From contig JACHLF010000001.1 of NCBI GenBank assembly GCA_014204435.1, positions 700,889-764,888 on the forward strand: a stretch of DNA of 64,000 nucleotides, written 5' to 3'. The DNA is from Mycobacteroides chelonae (GTDB taxonomy: Bacteria; Actinomycetota; Actinomycetes; Mycobacteriales; Mycobacteriaceae). The translations under genes and the position numbers were made by a program. The notes beneath the pieces were generated by a model. The model did no database searches. It had not been told where the DNA came from and worked only from the letters and a program-made list of their open reading frames with translations. Positions 8,688-18,653 of this stretch are shown piece by piece (the stretch's first letter is position 1; every line of letters begins with the position of its first letter).

Positions 8688-10427
8688 CTAGGCCTGCATT
8701 TCGTATGCGTCGGAGAGCGCCTCGACCCGGTTCCAAATCTCGTCGAAGCGTTCGGAATTGAATACCGGTTCTGAAATCACGCCCTTGGCCCACTGGCGCT
8801 GGGTGGCCGTGGCCTCGCGCTTGCCCAGTAGGTCGACCGCGTATGTCGAGAAATCCCGGTTGAGGAACTCGAAGATCTGGTCGATCAGCACGGAGTCCGT
8901 GCCACGCAGCTCAGCCTGCTCCAGGATCAGACCGCCGTAGACCACCAGGGTGAACAGCTCGCCGATGCTGAGCTGCAGATCCAGCCCGGCGTTCTTGATG
9001 GCTTCCCGCTCGTCCGCGACCAGGGTGGCCAGTGCCTCCGCGCGCTGGGTGAACGCCGCGACATTCGGGATGTCGGCATGGGCAGCGAAGGGCTTGCGCC
9101 AATCATGGAACCGGATCTTGCCCAGGCCGCTGGCCGGTCCCTGCTGGAACAGGAACTCGTCGTCGCCGGCCTGCAGCTGAACGCCGGGAACCGGAAGGTC
9201 CTGTGCGTTGTGCAGATAAGCGGGCATGAACTTGAGGATCAGTGCCAGGTTCACCGCGACGGTGCCCTCGAGCTTGGGCAGGCCGGCCACGTCGATTCGG
9301 GCGGCGGTCGTGTAGCTCTCGGCCTCGAAGGCCTTGGCCGACATGACGTCCGCGAGCAACGCCAGCACCTTCTCGGCCTCGGTGGTGGCCTTCATCTTGG
9401 TGACCGGGTTGAACAGCAGGTAGCGGCGATCCTCGGCGCTGGCGGTACGGAAGTAGTCCACCGCTCGCTCGCTGAAGAGCTTCATTGCCAGCAGGCGGGC
9501 ATAGGCGTCGACGAACTCGCGGCGCACATGGTCGAACTTGGTCACCGGGCTGCCGTACAGAATCCTGTTGTGGGCGTGGGTGATCGATTCGTAGAACGCG
9601 TGTGTGGACAGACCGATGCCGCCGAAGCACAGGTTGAACTTGCCGATATTGACGGTGTTGAGCGCCGCGCTGAATGCGTCGGCTCCGACGTGCAGGATGT
9701 CGTCTTCGCTGACCGGGTACTCGTTGAGCTCGAACTCGGCCACGTACATCTGGGACGGCACGACGTTCTTGATCACCGTGTAGTTGGGGTGCTCGCTGTC
9801 GGCGAGGAAGAAGACGTACTGATCCAGGCCGTCACGTCCCTGGACTCGGCCGAACACCGAGACGATGCGGGCGCAGTTGCCGTTGCCGATGTAGTACTTG
9901 CGGCCCGAGGCCGTGTAGCCGCCGCCCTCGACAGGGGTGAGCACCATGTCGCTGGAGTAGATGTCGGCGCCGTGCGCCTGCTCGGACAGACCGAACGCGG
10001 CAACCGCTCCGCCGTCGAGTAGGTCGGCGGCGCGCTTGCGCGGATCGGTGTTGGCGCTCTGCCACACCGGGCCCAGGCCCAGCACGGTGACCTGCCACGG
10101 GTACCAGTAGTTGAGGCCGTAGAAGCCGAGGATTTCCGAGAGCTTGGCCACGCGCGCGGTGTCCCAGCGCTTGTCGGCGTGCCCGGCGCCGTCGGCGGCG
10201 GGGGTCAGGAAGGTCGCGAACAGCTTCTCGCGTGCCGCGAAGTCCAGAAAGTCCTGGTAGAAAACCTTGTCGACGTAATCCTGGAGCAGCCGGGTTTTCC
10301 CGCGCTCCTCGAACCAATCGACGGTTGCCTTGAGCAGGCGACGTGTTTCGCCGTCGAATTCGGCGAAGTCGTCCCGGGTGGGGTGAAGCAGTTCGGTCTT
10401 GGGGGCGGCGTTTGTATCCTGACTCAC
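8688..10427 (-). CDS. Large acyl-CoA dehydrogenase family protein
   Basis: 579 residues, longer than the usual 380-400, with an acyl-CoA dehydrogenase core. Visible landmarks are AAFGLSEQAHGADIYSSDM (the usual T-E-P-x-x-G-S-D segment, altered), YIGNGNCARIVSVF, CFGGIGLSTHAFYES and KLEGTVAVNLALI, whose LEGT Glu may be the catalytic base. The extra length lies in an N-terminal helical extension and a C-terminal domain of about 150 residues, as in acyl-CoA oxidase-sized family members. It starts at ATG 10427 on the minus strand, upstream of fprA with a 145-base gap. Substrate unknown. Confidence 0.82.
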   Translation of the reverse strand: MSQDTNAAPKTELLHPTRDDFAEFDGETRRLLKATVDWFEERGKTRLLQDYVDKVFYQDFLDFAAREKLFATFLTPAADGAGHADKRWDTARVAKLSEILGFYGLNYWYPWQVTVLGLGPVWQSANTDPRKRAADLLDGGAVAAFGLSEQAHGADIYSSDMVLTPVEGGGYTASGRKYYIGNGNCARIVSVFGRVQGRDGLDQYVFFLADSEHPNYTVIKNVVPSQMYVAEFELNEYPVSEDDILHVGADAFSAALNTVNIGKFNLCFGGIGLSTHAFYESITHAHNRILYGSPVTKFDHVRREFVDAYARLLAMKLFSERAVDYFRTASAEDRRYLLFNPVTKMKATTEAEKVLALLADVMSAKAFEAESYTTAARIDVAGLPKLEGTVAVNLALILKFMPAYLHNAQDLPVPGVQLQAGDDEFLFQQGPASGLGKIRFHDWRKPFAAHADIPNVAAFTQRAEALATLVADEREAIKNAGLDLQLSIGELFTLVVYGGLILEQAELRGTDSVLIDQIFEFLNRDFSTYAVDLLGKREATATQRQWAKGVISEPVFNSERFDEIWNRVEALSDAYEMQA

Positions 10428-10448
10428 GGTCAGGAACCTACCACCGCG

Positions 10449-11114
10449 TCAGTTGACGCGGCGCTCGATGCCGCAGTCGGGCTGGTCGCCGTCGTGCAGG
10501 CAGTGGCGGTGTCGGCGCCTGCCCAGCCGGGCCAGCGCCATCAATGCGAGATCGTCGGCGTCCATCGCGGGCCGGTGTGGCACGTAGTCGTCCAAGAGGG
10601 CTACCTCGACACCCTGTTGGTGCAGGCCATCGCGGATGCCGGTCGTGAAGGTCGAATCGGCGCTCCGCGGCTGAGTGTGGTGTGAAAGACCTTGCGCTGC
10701 TGGTGATCTGACTATGATGACGCCGCCTTGGCTGCGGTTGGCGATGCGCTGGCCGAATCGGTGGGTGAGGTAGAGCGTCCGCATCCTGTTGAGGTCGGAT
10801 TCGGCGAAACGGTCGCCCGCGGCATCTTCGTCGGTGATGCATACCAGCAGGCCGACGTCGATATCGTCGGTGGCCGCGGCGAGCTCGCCGGTGAAGACGT
10901 CCGGTGATACGGTTCGGACGTCGACGCCCGTGGTCATGGTCAGTGTGTATGCGTCTATACCCCCGCCGTGTGCCGCGAGGACGATATTGATGCCGTTCGC
11001 CGCGATGTGGCGTGCGAAAGCGGTGGCCGTTGCGGTCTCTCCGGCCGCGATAACCGCCCACGGGCCGTACTGTGATCTTGGTAGCGCGGCCAGCTGTTTT
11101 CCGAAGGAGTGCAT
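10449..11114 (-). CDS. Degenerate short-chain dehydrogenase-like protein
   Basis: The N terminus (YGPWAVIAAGETATATAFARHIAANGINIVLAA) has the shape of an SDR Rossmann beta-alpha-beta, but the glycine-rich TGxxxGxG loop is replaced by AGETATATA and no YxxxK catalytic pair is visible. A later VIIVRSPAAQGLSHH segment occupies the usual catalytic-serine strand. At 221 residues the protein is a little short. It may be a non-catalytic SDR or bind another ligand. It is divergent from the IclR gene across a 112-base AT-rich promoter region, the usual layout for a regulator and its target. Confidence 0.6.
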   Translation of the reverse strand: MHSFGKQLAALPRSQYGPWAVIAAGETATATAFARHIAANGINIVLAAHGGGIDAYTLTMTTGVDVRTVSPDVFTGELAAATDDIDVGLLVCITDEDAAGDRFAESDLNRMRTLYLTHRFGQRIANRSQGGVIIVRSPAAQGLSHHTQPRSADSTFTTGIRDGLHQQGVEVALLDDYVPHRPAMDADDLALMALARLGRRRHRHCLHDGDQPDCGIERRVN

Positions 11115-11166
11115 GTCGACCGGGACCCCCAGCTAGCTAAGTAGTTAAGTATTGTATTTCTTGTTG

Positions 11167-11188
11167 AAATTCGATATATCAAATTCGA
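11167..11188. promoter_or_regulatory. Direct repeat in the IclR/SDR-like divergent promoter
   Basis: AAATTCGA occurs at 11167-11174 and again at 11181-11188, 14 bases apart, in an AT-rich patch between the divergent SDR-like and IclR genes. This is a candidate binding site for the IclR regulator. Function is inferred from position only. Confidence 0.4.
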
Positions 11189-11226
11189 CGGGATATTAAC
11201 AGTCGGGTAGCCGGATTGGGGTGCAA

Positions 11227-12111
11227 ATGACCAAGCCCGCACCCGCCGTCGTCCGGGCTGCGCAGATCCTCGATTATCTGGCGGGGCGACCCACTCGCCC
11301 GATGTCGATGACCGAGGTCGCCGAGGCCGTCGGAGTCAATCCGGCGTCCACGCTCGCCATACTTCAGGCACTCACCGAGGCCGGCTACATCGTCCGCCAC
11401 CCTCGCCACAAGACGTACTCGATCGGCCCGTCCATGCTGATCGCCGGGCACGCTGCGCGGATGCGATTTGAGGTTGCTGACGTGGTGGATGCGGAGGTGA
11501 AGCGCTTGGCGGCCCAGTTCGGAACGGCGTGCACGGCGTCGATGATCGCGGGTGAGGACGTGGCGGTCATCTCCTCACACGGACGGTCACCGACGGGTGG
11601 CAGCTATCGAGTGGGACAAAGAATCAGGTTCAGCGCGCCGGCCGGTCTGGTGTTCATGGCGTGGGCTCCGGAACCTGATGTGCGGCGTTGGCTGCTCCGG
11701 GCGGCCCCGGTAATCACCGACGAGCTCTGGGACGGCATGAAGCGAATGTTGGCCGGGATTCGGCAGCAGGGCTACTTCGCGTCCGTGCAGAGCGATCGCG
11801 TGGACAAGTTCTATATGCAATGGGGCGGCACCTCCGTCCACGGCACCGTCGGCGAGCGGCTCGACACCATCGAGTCCATGCTCGGCTCACTGCTGACCCG
11901 GCTGGGTGAGCCGATCGATTTCGGCGAGCCGCGGCGGATCGGCTTTCTCGGCGCGCCCGTCTTCGGCGCGGACGCAGAGGTCGCGGTGACGCTCAGCGTG
12001 TTGGGGACCCCTGGGCGCCTCACCGAAGCCGAGGTGAGCGACGCGGGCAATCGGCTGCGATCCTGCGCCGACCACATCACCTCGATCACCCATGGCAGAC
12101 AGAGGTCCTAA
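11227..12111 (+). CDS. IclR-family transcriptional regulator
   Basis: The N-terminal winged helix-turn-helix (VVRAAQILDYLA, MSMTEVAEAVGVNPASTLAILQALTEAGYIVRH) is followed by an IclR effector-binding domain (VVDAEVKRLAAQFGTACTAS, GGSYRVGQRIRFSAPAG). Length is about 294 residues. I take ATG 11227 as start because GATTGGGG lies a proper distance upstream; a GTG at 11221 is also possible. IclR proteins usually control the divergent operon, here the SDR-like gene and perhaps the acyl-CoA dehydrogenase behind it. The effector is unknown. Confidence 0.85.
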   Translation: MTKPAPAVVRAAQILDYLAGRPTRPMSMTEVAEAVGVNPASTLAILQALTEAGYIVRHPRHKTYSIGPSMLIAGHAARMRFEVADVVDAEVKRLAAQFGTACTASMIAGEDVAVISSHGRSPTGGSYRVGQRIRFSAPAGLVFMAWAPEPDVRRWLLRAAPVITDELWDGMKRMLAGIRQQGYFASVQSDRVDKFYMQWGGTSVHGTVGERLDTIESMLGSLLTRLGEPIDFGEPRRIGFLGAPVFGADAEVAVTLSVLGTPGRLTEAEVSDAGNRLRSCADHITSITHGRQRS

Positions 12112-12180
12112 GTCTAATCGTCAGGGTCTAATCGTCAGGTGCGAATGGGACCTGCGGTGTGACCGGTAACCTGAACTGTT

Positions 12181-13284
12181 GTGGATCTGGACTGCCAAAC
12201 CGACATCGCCGACCTCGACACGACCCTCACCACGGTGGAGCGGGTGCTCGACGTCGATGGTCTGCGCGCCCGGATCAAAACACTGGAGGAGGCCGCCGCC
12301 GACCCCAAACTGTGGGATGACCAGGCCCGTGGTCAGCAGGTGACCAGTCAACTCTCCTATGCGCAGGGTGAGCTGCGTCGCGTCGAGGAGCTTCGTAGTC
12401 GCCTCGACGATCTGCCGGTGCTCTATGAACTTGCCGAAGAGGGCCACGACAGCTCGGTGGTGGCGGAAGCCGACGCCGAGCGTGTCAAGCTGCGCGAGGA
12501 CATTGAGGCCATGGAGGTTCGGACGCTGCTGTCCGGCGAGTACGACGAGCGTGAGGCCGTGGTCACCATCCGGTCCGGCGCAGGTGGGGTAGACGCCGCG
12601 GACTGGGCCGAAATGCTCATGCGCATGTATATCCGCTGGGCCGAGGCGCACAAGTATCCGGTCGAGGTGTTCGACACCTCCTACGCCGAAGAGGCGGGTA
12701 TCAAGAGTGCGACCTTCGCCGTGCACGCCCCCTTCGCCTACGGCACATTGTCGGTGGAGCAGGGAACGCATCGGTTGGTGCGGATCAGTCCGTTCGACAA
12801 CCAGAGTCGACGGCAAACCTCGTTCGCCGATGTCGAGGTTCTCCCGGTGGTGGAGACGACCGATCACATCGACATCCCCGAAGGGGATTTGCGCGTTGAC
12901 GTTTACCGATCGAGTGGACCGGGTGGTCAGTCGGTGAACACCACCGATTCCGCGGTGCGTCTCACGCACATCCCGACCGGGATCGTCGTCACCTGCCAAA
13001 ACGAGAAGTCGCAGCTGCAGAACAAGGTCGCCGCGATGCGCGTGCTGCAGGCAAGGCTGCTGGAGCGCAAGCGTCAGGAGGAGCGTGCCGAGATGGATGC
13101 GCTCAAGGGCGACGGCGGCAGCTCGTGGGGTACTCAGATGCGTTCCTACGTGTTACAGCCCTACCAAATGGTCAAGGACCTGCGTACCGAGTACGAGGTG
13201 GGCAATCCCTCGGCGGTGCTCGACGGGGACATCGACGGATTCATCGAGGCAGGGATCCGGTGGCGCAACAGGCGCGATGACTAG
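12181..13284 (+). CDS. prfB: Peptide chain release factor 2
   Basis: RF2 releases the nascent chain at UGA and UAA codons. The 367-residue protein has the SPF stop-codon recognition tripeptide (RISPFDNQ, about residue 204) and the GGQ catalytic loop ([10 protein letters not shown], about residues 244-253). The reading frame is continuous from GTG 12181, so the programmed +1 frameshift seen in E. coli prfB is absent. The MscS-like gene starts 8 bases before its stop codon. Confidence 0.97.
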   Translation: MDLDCQTDIADLDTTLTTVERVLDVDGLRARIKTLEEAAADPKLWDDQARGQQVTSQLSYAQGELRRVEELRSRLDDLPVLYELAEEGHDSSVVAEADAERVKLREDIEAMEVRTLLSGEYDEREAVVTIRSGAGGVDAADWAEMLMRMYIRWAEAHKYPVEVFDTSYAEEAGIKSATFAVHAPFAYGTLSVEQGTHRLVRISPFDNQSRRQTSFADVEVLPVVETTDHIDIPEGDLRVDVYRSSGPGGQSVNTTDSAVRLTHIPTGIVVTCQNEKSQLQNKVAAMRVLQARLLERKRQEERAEMDALKGDGGSSWGTQMRSYVLQPYQMVKDLRTEYEVGNPSAVLDGDIDGFIEAGIRWRNRRDD

Positions 13285-14314
13285 AGCCGTGGAATTCAGT
13301 GCGGCGAGTCTTCGTCTAGCCGAGCGGTGGAACTTCTTCTGGGCCGGTCATGTGGGACGTTGGCTGCTCGACAATGGCCTGCGTATCGTCATCGCGGTCC
13401 TGGGCGCGATGATCCTGGTGCGTTTTATCAACTGGTGTGCGCACAAGATCACCCGGCGATTGGATCGCTCGTTCACGCAGAGCGACGCGCTCGTGCGTTC
13501 GGAGGCCAGCAAGCACCGGCAGGCCCTTGCGTCGGTGGTGTCGTGGATCGTGGTCGTGTTGATCGTCGTGGTCACCACCGTCCACGTCGTTGGCGTGCTG
13601 GGGATTTCGATCGGCGGCCTGGCGGGCCCGGCTGCGGTGCTCGGTGGTGCGCTCGGTTTTGGTGCGCAGCGTGTTGTGCAGGACCTCTTGAGTGGGTTCT
13701 TTCTCATCACTGAAAAGCAGTACGGCTTCGGTGATCTAGTGGAGCTCGAGGTTCAGTACGCGACTGCGGCGTCGCGCGGCACTGTCGAGGAAGTCACGTT
13801 GCGGGTCACCAAACTGCGCTCGGGCGATGGCGAGGTGATCACCATCCCCAATGGGTTGATCGTGAAATCGGTCAACCTGTCCAAGGACTGGGCCCGCGCG
13901 GTCGTCGACATCCCGGTGCCGGCGAGCGTCGACCTGGCCCGGGTCAACGACGTGTTGTACGACGTCTGCCAGCAGGCGCTGGTCGACCGTGATCTGTCTC
14001 AGCTGCTTCTGGATGCCCCGTCGCTCATGGGGGTGGAGAGCATTGAGATGGAGCGGGTCAACGTGCGCATGGTGGCGCGGACCTTGCCCGGCAAGCAGTT
14101 CGAGGTGGGACGCCGTCTGCGCGCCAAGGTGATCGCCGCGCTGGCCAAGTCGGGTATCGCGCTGGTCGGGGACAGTCGCCCGGTGGTGCGGACAATGTCG
14201 TCGTCGAGCTCCGGTGAGCTCAAACGTGAGGGAAAGCGCGAGGAAGCCAAGCGCGAAGAAGAAGGTGTTGACACCAAGCCACAACCGATCGTGCAGGCGG
14301 AGGAGCTCACGTGA
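13277..14314 (+). CDS. Mechanosensitive channel, MscS family
   Basis: Membrane channel that opens under membrane tension and releases solutes after osmotic downshift. The frame has several hydrophobic helices ([34 protein letters not shown]) and the MscS pore and beta-domain signature [23 protein letters not shown] charged Lys/Glu-rich tail ([14 protein letters not shown]) follows the C-terminal domain. I start at ATG 13277, which overlaps the prfB stop by 8 bases; 345 residues. Equivalent genes lie between prfB and ftsE in M. tuberculosis (Rv3104c region). Confidence 0.88.
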   Translation: MTRAVEFSAASLRLAERWNFFWAGHVGRWLLDNGLRIVIAVLGAMILVRFINWCAHKITRRLDRSFTQSDALVRSEASKHRQALASVVSWIVVVLIVVVTTVHVVGVLGISIGGLAGPAAVLGGALGFGAQRVVQDLLSGFFLITEKQYGFGDLVELEVQYATAASRGTVEEVTLRVTKLRSGDGEVITIPNGLIVKSVNLSKDWARAVVDIPVPASVDLARVNDVLYDVCQQALVDRDLSQLLLDAPSLMGVESIEMERVNVRMVARTLPGKQFEVGRRLRAKVIAALAKSGIALVGDSRPVVRTMSSSSSGELKREGKREEAKREEEGVDTKPQPIVQAEELT

Positions 14315-14766
14315 GTGAATCGCGCCAGGAACCGTTCTGGGAAAAGGTGCTGTCCCAGGGGCAGAAGCTTCGAAAGAAGGTCCGCGTCAGAACGTCCACC
14401 GTGGTGCTCCTGCTCGCCTTCGTCGCGACGAGCTGGCTCTATGACCTCACCCGGCCCGAGCCCGCGCCGCCGCAGCCACCCACCGGCTATACCTGGGTGC
14501 CCAAGCCCAGCGTCACGACCACCACGCCGCGGCCGGTGCAGACCACCACACGGCGCCCGACGACCACCACGCCACCCACGACCACGACTACGACGGAGCC
14601 GACCAACACCATCGTCACGACGTTTCCGACGTTGACGCCCAGCGGCCCGGCCCCGACACCCCCGACGACGACACCACCTCCGCCGCCGGGCATATTGCCG
14701 CCCTGGCTAGTCCCGCCGCAGCTGCCGGGAGCACCTCCTCTGCCGGCTCCGAACCCCGCCCCCTAG
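14311..14766 (+). CDS. Single-pass membrane protein with Thr/Pro-rich tail
   Basis: A basic N-terminal segment of about 28 residues and one transmembrane helix ([18 protein letters not shown]) are followed by roughly 100 residues almost wholly of Thr, Pro and small residues, an extended wall-spanning or mucin-like tail. The start GTG overlaps the channel gene by four bases (GTGA), so translation is coupled. Position just upstream of ftsEX matches M. tuberculosis Rv3103c. No enzyme motif. A cell-envelope or division-related role is only suggested by the neighbours. Confidence 0.8.
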   Translation: MSESRQEPFWEKVLSQGQKLRKKVRVRTSTVVLLLAFVATSWLYDLTRPEPAPPQPPTGYTWVPKPSVTTTTPRPVQTTTRRPTTTTPPTTTTTTEPTNTIVTTFPTLTPSGPAPTPPTTTPPPPPGILPPWLVPPQLPGAPPLPAPNPAP

Positions 14767-14812
14767 TGCGCCCTCACGGTCGTCACGGATTTCCCGGCTA
14801 GACTGGCGTGCC

Positions 14813-15502
14813 GTGATCAGCCTCGACAAGGTAACCAAGCTCTATAAATCGTCGGCTCGGCCCGCGTTGGACAACGTGAGCCTCGAGATCGACAAGGGCG
14901 AGTTTGTGTTCCTCATCGGGCCGTCGGGTTCGGGTAAGTCGACATTCATGCGGCTGCTGCTGGGTGAGGAGCTGCCCACCAAGGGGGAGATCCGGGTGTC
15001 CAAGTTCCACGTCAACAAGCTGCGGGGCCGCGAGATCCCGCACCTTCGGCAGACGATGGGCTGTGTTTTCCAGGACTTCCGCCTGCTGCAGCAGAAGACG
15101 GTCTACGAGAACGTCGCCTTCGCACTGGAGGTGATCGGTAAGCAGAGCGACATCATCAACCGGGTGGTCCCCGAGGTGCTGGAGATGGTGAACCTGACCG
15201 GTAAGGCCAGCCGCCTGCCGTCAGAACTCTCCGGTGGAGAGCAGCAGCGCGTCGGTATCGCGCGCGCCTTCGTCAACCGTCCGCTGGTGCTGTTGGCCGA
15301 CGAGCCAACCGGAAACCTGGACCCCGAGACCAGTGAAGACATCATGGCGCTGCTGGAGCGGATCAACCGCACCGGTACCACCGTGCTGATGGCGACACAC
15401 GACCATCACATCGTCGACTCGATGCGCCAGCGCGTGATCGAGTTGGAACTGGGCAAGCTGATCCGCGACGAGCAGCGCGGTGTCTACGGAGTGGATCGTT
15501 AA
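14813..15502 (+). CDS. ftsE: Cell division ATP-binding protein FtsE
   Basis: ABC ATPase that, with FtsX, controls peptidoglycan hydrolases at the septum. The 229-residue protein has Walker [10 protein letters not shown] (about residues 36-44), the Q-loop CVFQDFRLL, signature [13 protein letters not shown], Walker [13 protein letters not shown] and the switch His in MATHDHH. GTG 14813 is the start. The stop codon directly abuts the ftsX ATG, so the two are translationally coupled. Confidence 0.97.
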   Translation: MISLDKVTKLYKSSARPALDNVSLEIDKGEFVFLIGPSGSGKSTFMRLLLGEELPTKGEIRVSKFHVNKLRGREIPHLRQTMGCVFQDFRLLQQKTVYENVAFALEVIGKQSDIINRVVPEVLEMVNLTGKASRLPSELSGGEQQRVGIARAFVNRPLVLLADEPTGNLDPETSEDIMALLERINRTGTTVLMATHDHHIVDSMRQRVIELELGKLIRDEQRGVYGVDR

Positions 15503-16405
15503 ATGCGTTTTGGATTTCTGTTCAACGAGGTCATCACGGGCCTGCGCCGCAATGTGACGATGACGGTGGCGATGATCATCACCACTGCTATCGCGATCGG
15601 CTTGTTCGGTGGTGGTCTGCTGGTGATATCGCTGGCCAAGAACTCGAAGGCCATCTACCTGGACCGTGTCGAGACGCAGATCTTCCTCACCGAGGATCTG
15701 TCGGCCAGCGACACGGACTGCAGCAGCGACATCTGCAAGGGCATCCGCGACGAGATCGAAAAGCGGTCCGACATCAAGTCGGTGCGCTTCGTGAACCGCG
15801 AGGACGCGTACGCCGACGCCGAGAAGCGGCTGCCGCAGTTCCGCGATCTGATGAAAGACGTGAGCAAGGACGCGTTCCCCGCCTCGTTCATCGTCAAGCT
15901 CAAGGACCCGGAAGCGCACGCCGAATTCGACGACTCGTTCGTCGGCAAGCCCGGCGTGAAGGGCGTGCTCAATCAGAAGGATCTGATCGACCGCTTGTTC
16001 GCGGTGCTGAACAGCCTGCGCGACGCGGCGTTCATGATCGCGCTGGTCCAGGCTGTTGGCGCGGTCCTGTTGATCGCCAACATGGTTCAGGTGGCCGCCT
16101 ACACACGGCGCACCGAGGTCGGCATCATGCGGTTGGTAGGTGCCACCCGGTGGTACACGCAGTTACCGTTCCTGTTGGAGGCGGTTATTGCGGCGCTCGT
16201 CGGCGTGGCGTTGGCGGTGATCGGTCTGATCGTGGCGCGGGTGACCATTCTCAACGGTGCGCTGCAGCAGTTCATTCAGGCCAACCTGATCGCACCGATC
16301 ACCTATGGCGACGTGTTCCTGGCGGCCATTCAGATGGCGGCGCTGGGCATCTTGTTGGCCGGTGTGACCGCCTACGTGACGCTGCGCCTGTACGTACGTA
16401 GATAG
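15503..16405 (+). CDS. ftsX: Cell division protein FtsX
   Basis: Membrane partner of FtsE. 300 residues with four predicted membrane helices: one near residues 20-45 ([19 protein letters not shown]), then a large extracellular loop, then three near residues 175-300 ([22 protein letters not shown] and onwards). The loop has two close cysteines ([10 protein letters not shown]), likely a disulfide, as in mycobacterial FtsX whose loop binds the hydrolase RipC. It is followed 9 bases later by smpB. Confidence 0.96.
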   Translation: MRFGFLFNEVITGLRRNVTMTVAMIITTAIAIGLFGGGLLVISLAKNSKAIYLDRVETQIFLTEDLSASDTDCSSDICKGIRDEIEKRSDIKSVRFVNREDAYADAEKRLPQFRDLMKDVSKDAFPASFIVKLKDPEAHAEFDDSFVGKPGVKGVLNQKDLIDRLFAVLNSLRDAAFMIALVQAVGAVLLIANMVQVAAYTRRTEVGIMRLVGATRWYTQLPFLLEAVIAALVGVALAVIGLIVARVTILNGALQQFIQANLIAPITYGDVFLAAIQMAALGILLAGVTAYVTLRLYVRR

Positions 16406-16414
16406 GCCCTTCTC

Positions 16415-16894
16415 ATGAGTAAGAAGCCAACCGACGGACGAAAGGTCATCGCGACCAATCGCAAGGCGCGGCACAACTATTCGATCCTCGATGTGTACGA
16501 GGCCGGCGTGCAGCTGGTAGGCACCGAGGTCAAGACCCTGCGCGAGGGCAAGGCCTCCCTGGTGGATGCGTTCGCCACCGTTGATGACGGCGAAGTGTGG
16601 CTGCGTGGGGTGCATATCCCGCAGTACGACCACGGCACCTGGACCAATCACGCGCCGCTACGGAACCGGAAGCTGCTGTTGCACAGGGCGCAGATCGACA
16701 TGCTGGTCGGCAAGACCCGGGACGGCAATCTCACGCTGGTCCCGCTGTCGCTGTACTTCCTGGACGGCAAGGTGAAGGTGGAGTTGGCGTTGGCGCGCGG
16801 TAAGCAGGCGCACGACAAACGTCAGGACATCGCCAAGCGGGATGCTTCGCGCGAGATCACCCGCGAGCTGGGGCGGCGCGCCAAGGGCATGTAG
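16415..16894 (+). CDS. smpB: SsrA-binding protein SmpB
   Basis: Binds tmRNA and brings it to stalled ribosomes for trans-translation. The 159-residue protein shows the family blocks [44 protein letters not shown] and the basic tail with [19 protein letters not shown]. It is the last gene of the ftsEX run. The tmRNA gene lies 0.9 kb downstream, separated by one divergent gene. Confidence 0.97.
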   Translation: MSKKPTDGRKVIATNRKARHNYSILDVYEAGVQLVGTEVKTLREGKASLVDAFATVDDGEVWLRGVHIPQYDHGTWTNHAPLRNRKLLLHRAQIDMLVGKTRDGNLTLVPLSLYFLDGKVKVELALARGKQAHDKRQDIAKRDASREITRELGRRAKGM

Positions 16895-17084
16895 TCCAAG
16901 CGGATCACGCGGCCGGAGGCTGTGCCGCCTCGTGTCTGCGCTGCCGTTCGGGACCGCGCGGATACCGGGATCACCCCCTGCCCGTCGAGGGCTTGTATCT
17001 CGGAAGCGCGGGATATCAAGAGGGCCCAGCGATTTCCTTCATCCCCGGGCACAATGCCGCGCTGGAAGTGTTGGCGGACGCGCG

Positions 17085-17654
17085 CTAGAAGGTACGGCTG
17101 CCGGTGGGCGACAGCACGAATCCGTGAGGGCCGTCGCTGGTGAAGTTGTTGGGCAGTATGCAGATCGTCTCGCGCTGCTCGCTCACGCCGCACGTGATCA
17201 CCTTGTCGGTCGCCTTGAGCCCATAGGTGATCTTCTGGCCCGCAGCCACTGGGCGGTAGGCGCCGGGCTCGATGGTCGCCGGGGCGGCCGGTGACGCGTC
17301 GGGCCGTGCCACGATCTCTTGCTGGCCCAGGTCGGGCATGTGCGTCAGGCTGGCGGTCGGGGCGTTGAGTGACACGCTGGCGATGTTCTCGTCACCGGAG
17401 ACTCCGGGGAGCTTGCCCCAACATGCGCCGTCGACGCCGGTGGCGCGGGAGTTCGCGGTGATGCGGCAGTGCAGGCCGTCCGGGGTGAGGAACTGCACAC
17501 CCGAGGTCGCGTAGGCGGAGTAGGTCTCGAACGCGGTCGGTTCGACCGATGTGTAGCCGTCCAGGTTGGGTACCGCTGGTTCGGCAGCGGCTTGACCAGC
17601 GAATGTGGCCGCGCTGGCCGTAACCGTGACAGAAATGCTCAGCAGCATGCGCAT
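17085..17654 (-). CDS. Secreted protein with four cysteines, unknown function
   Basis: The 189-residue product starts with a signal peptide (MRMLLSISVTVTASAATFAGQAAAEP, cleavage likely after AAA). Four cysteines in the mature part (LHCRI, GACWG, ITCGV, ICIL) could make two disulfides. A central Pro/Ala-rich stretch follows SLTHMPDLG. Found between smpB and ssrA on the opposite strand. The fold resembles small exported mycobacterial proteins of unknown function; I do not recognise a named domain. Confidence 0.75.
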   Translation of the reverse strand: MRMLLSISVTVTASAATFAGQAAAEPAVPNLDGYTSVEPTAFETYSAYATSGVQFLTPDGLHCRITANSRATGVDGACWGKLPGVSGDENIASVSLNAPTASLTHMPDLGQQEIVARPDASPAAPATIEPGAYRPVAAGQKITYGLKATDKVITCGVSEQRETICILPNNFTSDGPHGFVLSPTGSRTF

Positions 17655-17777
17655 GTGATTTTACTCCCGAAATCGGCGACTTCCGGCTGACGCTACCGTG
17701 GCGCGGGCCGATTATTCGGTGGCTTCGTGGACCTGCGGCGGTACGATGAAGTGTCCCACCGAAGGTCGGTGGGTGAC

Positions 17778-18143
17778 GGGGCTGAAAGGTTTCGACAGCG
17801 AGTCTCGACTTAAGGGAAGCGTGCCGGTGCAGGCAAGAGACCACCGTAAGCGTCATTGCAACCAATTAAGCGCCGATTCTCATCAGCGCGACTACGCACT
17901 CGCTGCCTAAGCGACTGCGTGTCTGTCAGACCGGGACCTCCCGCGGCCCGGACCCTGGCATCAGCTAGCGGGATCAACCGGTGGCTTCGGCCGCGGAAGC
18001 CACCGGGACATCAAACAGCGGCTGGGATCGTCATCTCGGCTTGTTTGCGTGACTGAGAGATCCGAGTAGAGACACAGCGAACTGCGCACGGAGAAGCCTT
18101 AATGAACGGCCGTTGGACCCGGGTTCAATTCCCGGCAGCTCCA
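17778..18143 (+). ncRNA. ssrA: tmRNA (ssrA)
   Basis: Rescues stalled ribosomes and tags the incomplete protein. The 5' end GGGGCTGAAAGGTTTCGAC and the 3' T-arm and acceptor (GGGTTCAATTCCC, CAGCTCC, then A) pair as the tRNA-like domain; GGGGCTG pairs with CAGCTCC. The internal reading frame at 17872-17910 encodes the tag ADSHQRDYALAA followed by TAA, the mycobacterial tag. The terminal CCA is not encoded (CA follows the discriminator A), so it must be added after transcription. About 366 nt. Confidence 0.96.
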
Positions 18144-18156
18144 CAGACAGAAGAAG

Positions 18157-18182
18157 ACCCCCCGAACATTCGGGGGGTTTTC
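18157..18182 (+). terminator. Intrinsic terminator of ssrA
   Basis: ACCCCCCGAA and TTCGGGGGGT form a ten-base stem with a very short loop, directly followed by TTTTCTGTTT. It lies 14 bases past the tmRNA 3' end. A canonical rho-independent terminator. Confidence 0.9.
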
Positions 18183-18200
18183 TGTTTGAGGGGCTGGTCG

Positions 18201-18626
18201 TTACGCACCCGCTTGGCGTCCGGACAGGATGGGGAGCACGTGCTCGGCGAGCAGAGGCGCCAGATCCATCGGATATGGCTCGTCGAGCGACTGCCAGCGC
18301 AGCTCTTGGATTTCCGCGGAGGGTTGACTGACCAGAACCGGGGGATGCACGAAGACCGTTGACTCGACCGCGAACCCCGGCTCGTTCGCCACCGCAGCCC
18401 TGAACACTCCGATCGGTCGCAAGGCAGCGGGCTCCAGGTCTATCGACAGCTCTTCACGAACCTCCCGCACGGCGGTCTCTGCGGCACTTTCGCCGGCATC
18501 GGGCTTCCCTCCAGACAACATGAACCGGCTACCGCCGCGTTTCCGGACAGTGAGAACCGCCCCACGGTCATCGCGTAATACCACTGCACTGACGCCGATG
18601 GTGGGCGTTGTCTCGGTGATGCTCAC
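18201..18626 (-). CDS. Nudix hydrolase
   Basis: Hydrolyses a nucleoside diphosphate linked to another moiety. The Nudix box is complete: GGKPDAGESAAETAVREVREELSIDL split as G-x5-E-x7-RE-V-x-EE. The beta-strand TIGVSAVVLRDDRGAVLTVRKRG precedes it as in MutT-like proteins. I start at GTG 18626 (141 residues) because upstream frame codons run through unrelated sequence and would add 55 residues lacking homology. Its stop lies 19 bases from the tmRNA terminator. Substrate unknown; a sanitising (8-oxo-dGTP or similar) role is possible. Confidence 0.85.
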   Translation of the reverse strand: MSITETTPTIGVSAVVLRDDRGAVLTVRKRGGSRFMLSGGKPDAGESAAETAVREVREELSIDLEPAALRPIGVFRAAVANEPGFAVESTVFVHPPVLVSQPSAEIQELRWQSLDEPYPMDLAPLLAEHVLPILSGRQAGA

Positions 18627-18653
18627 GGCGCCAGCATAGAAACAGAAGCAGCG

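Noticed and set aside
12181..12300. Programmed +1 frameshift in prfB
   Set aside because: The frame is open from GTG 12181 with no in-frame UGA near the start, so no frameshift is needed.
14487..14693. Valine-rich minus-strand frame
   Set aside because: It is the antisense of the Thr/Pro-rich tail gene; repetitive ACC/CCG codons read backwards give Val/Gly.
16895..17084. Small gene between smpB and the secreted-protein gene
   Set aside because: Frames here lack starts with ribosome sites and look like shadow sequence; the space is under 200 bases.
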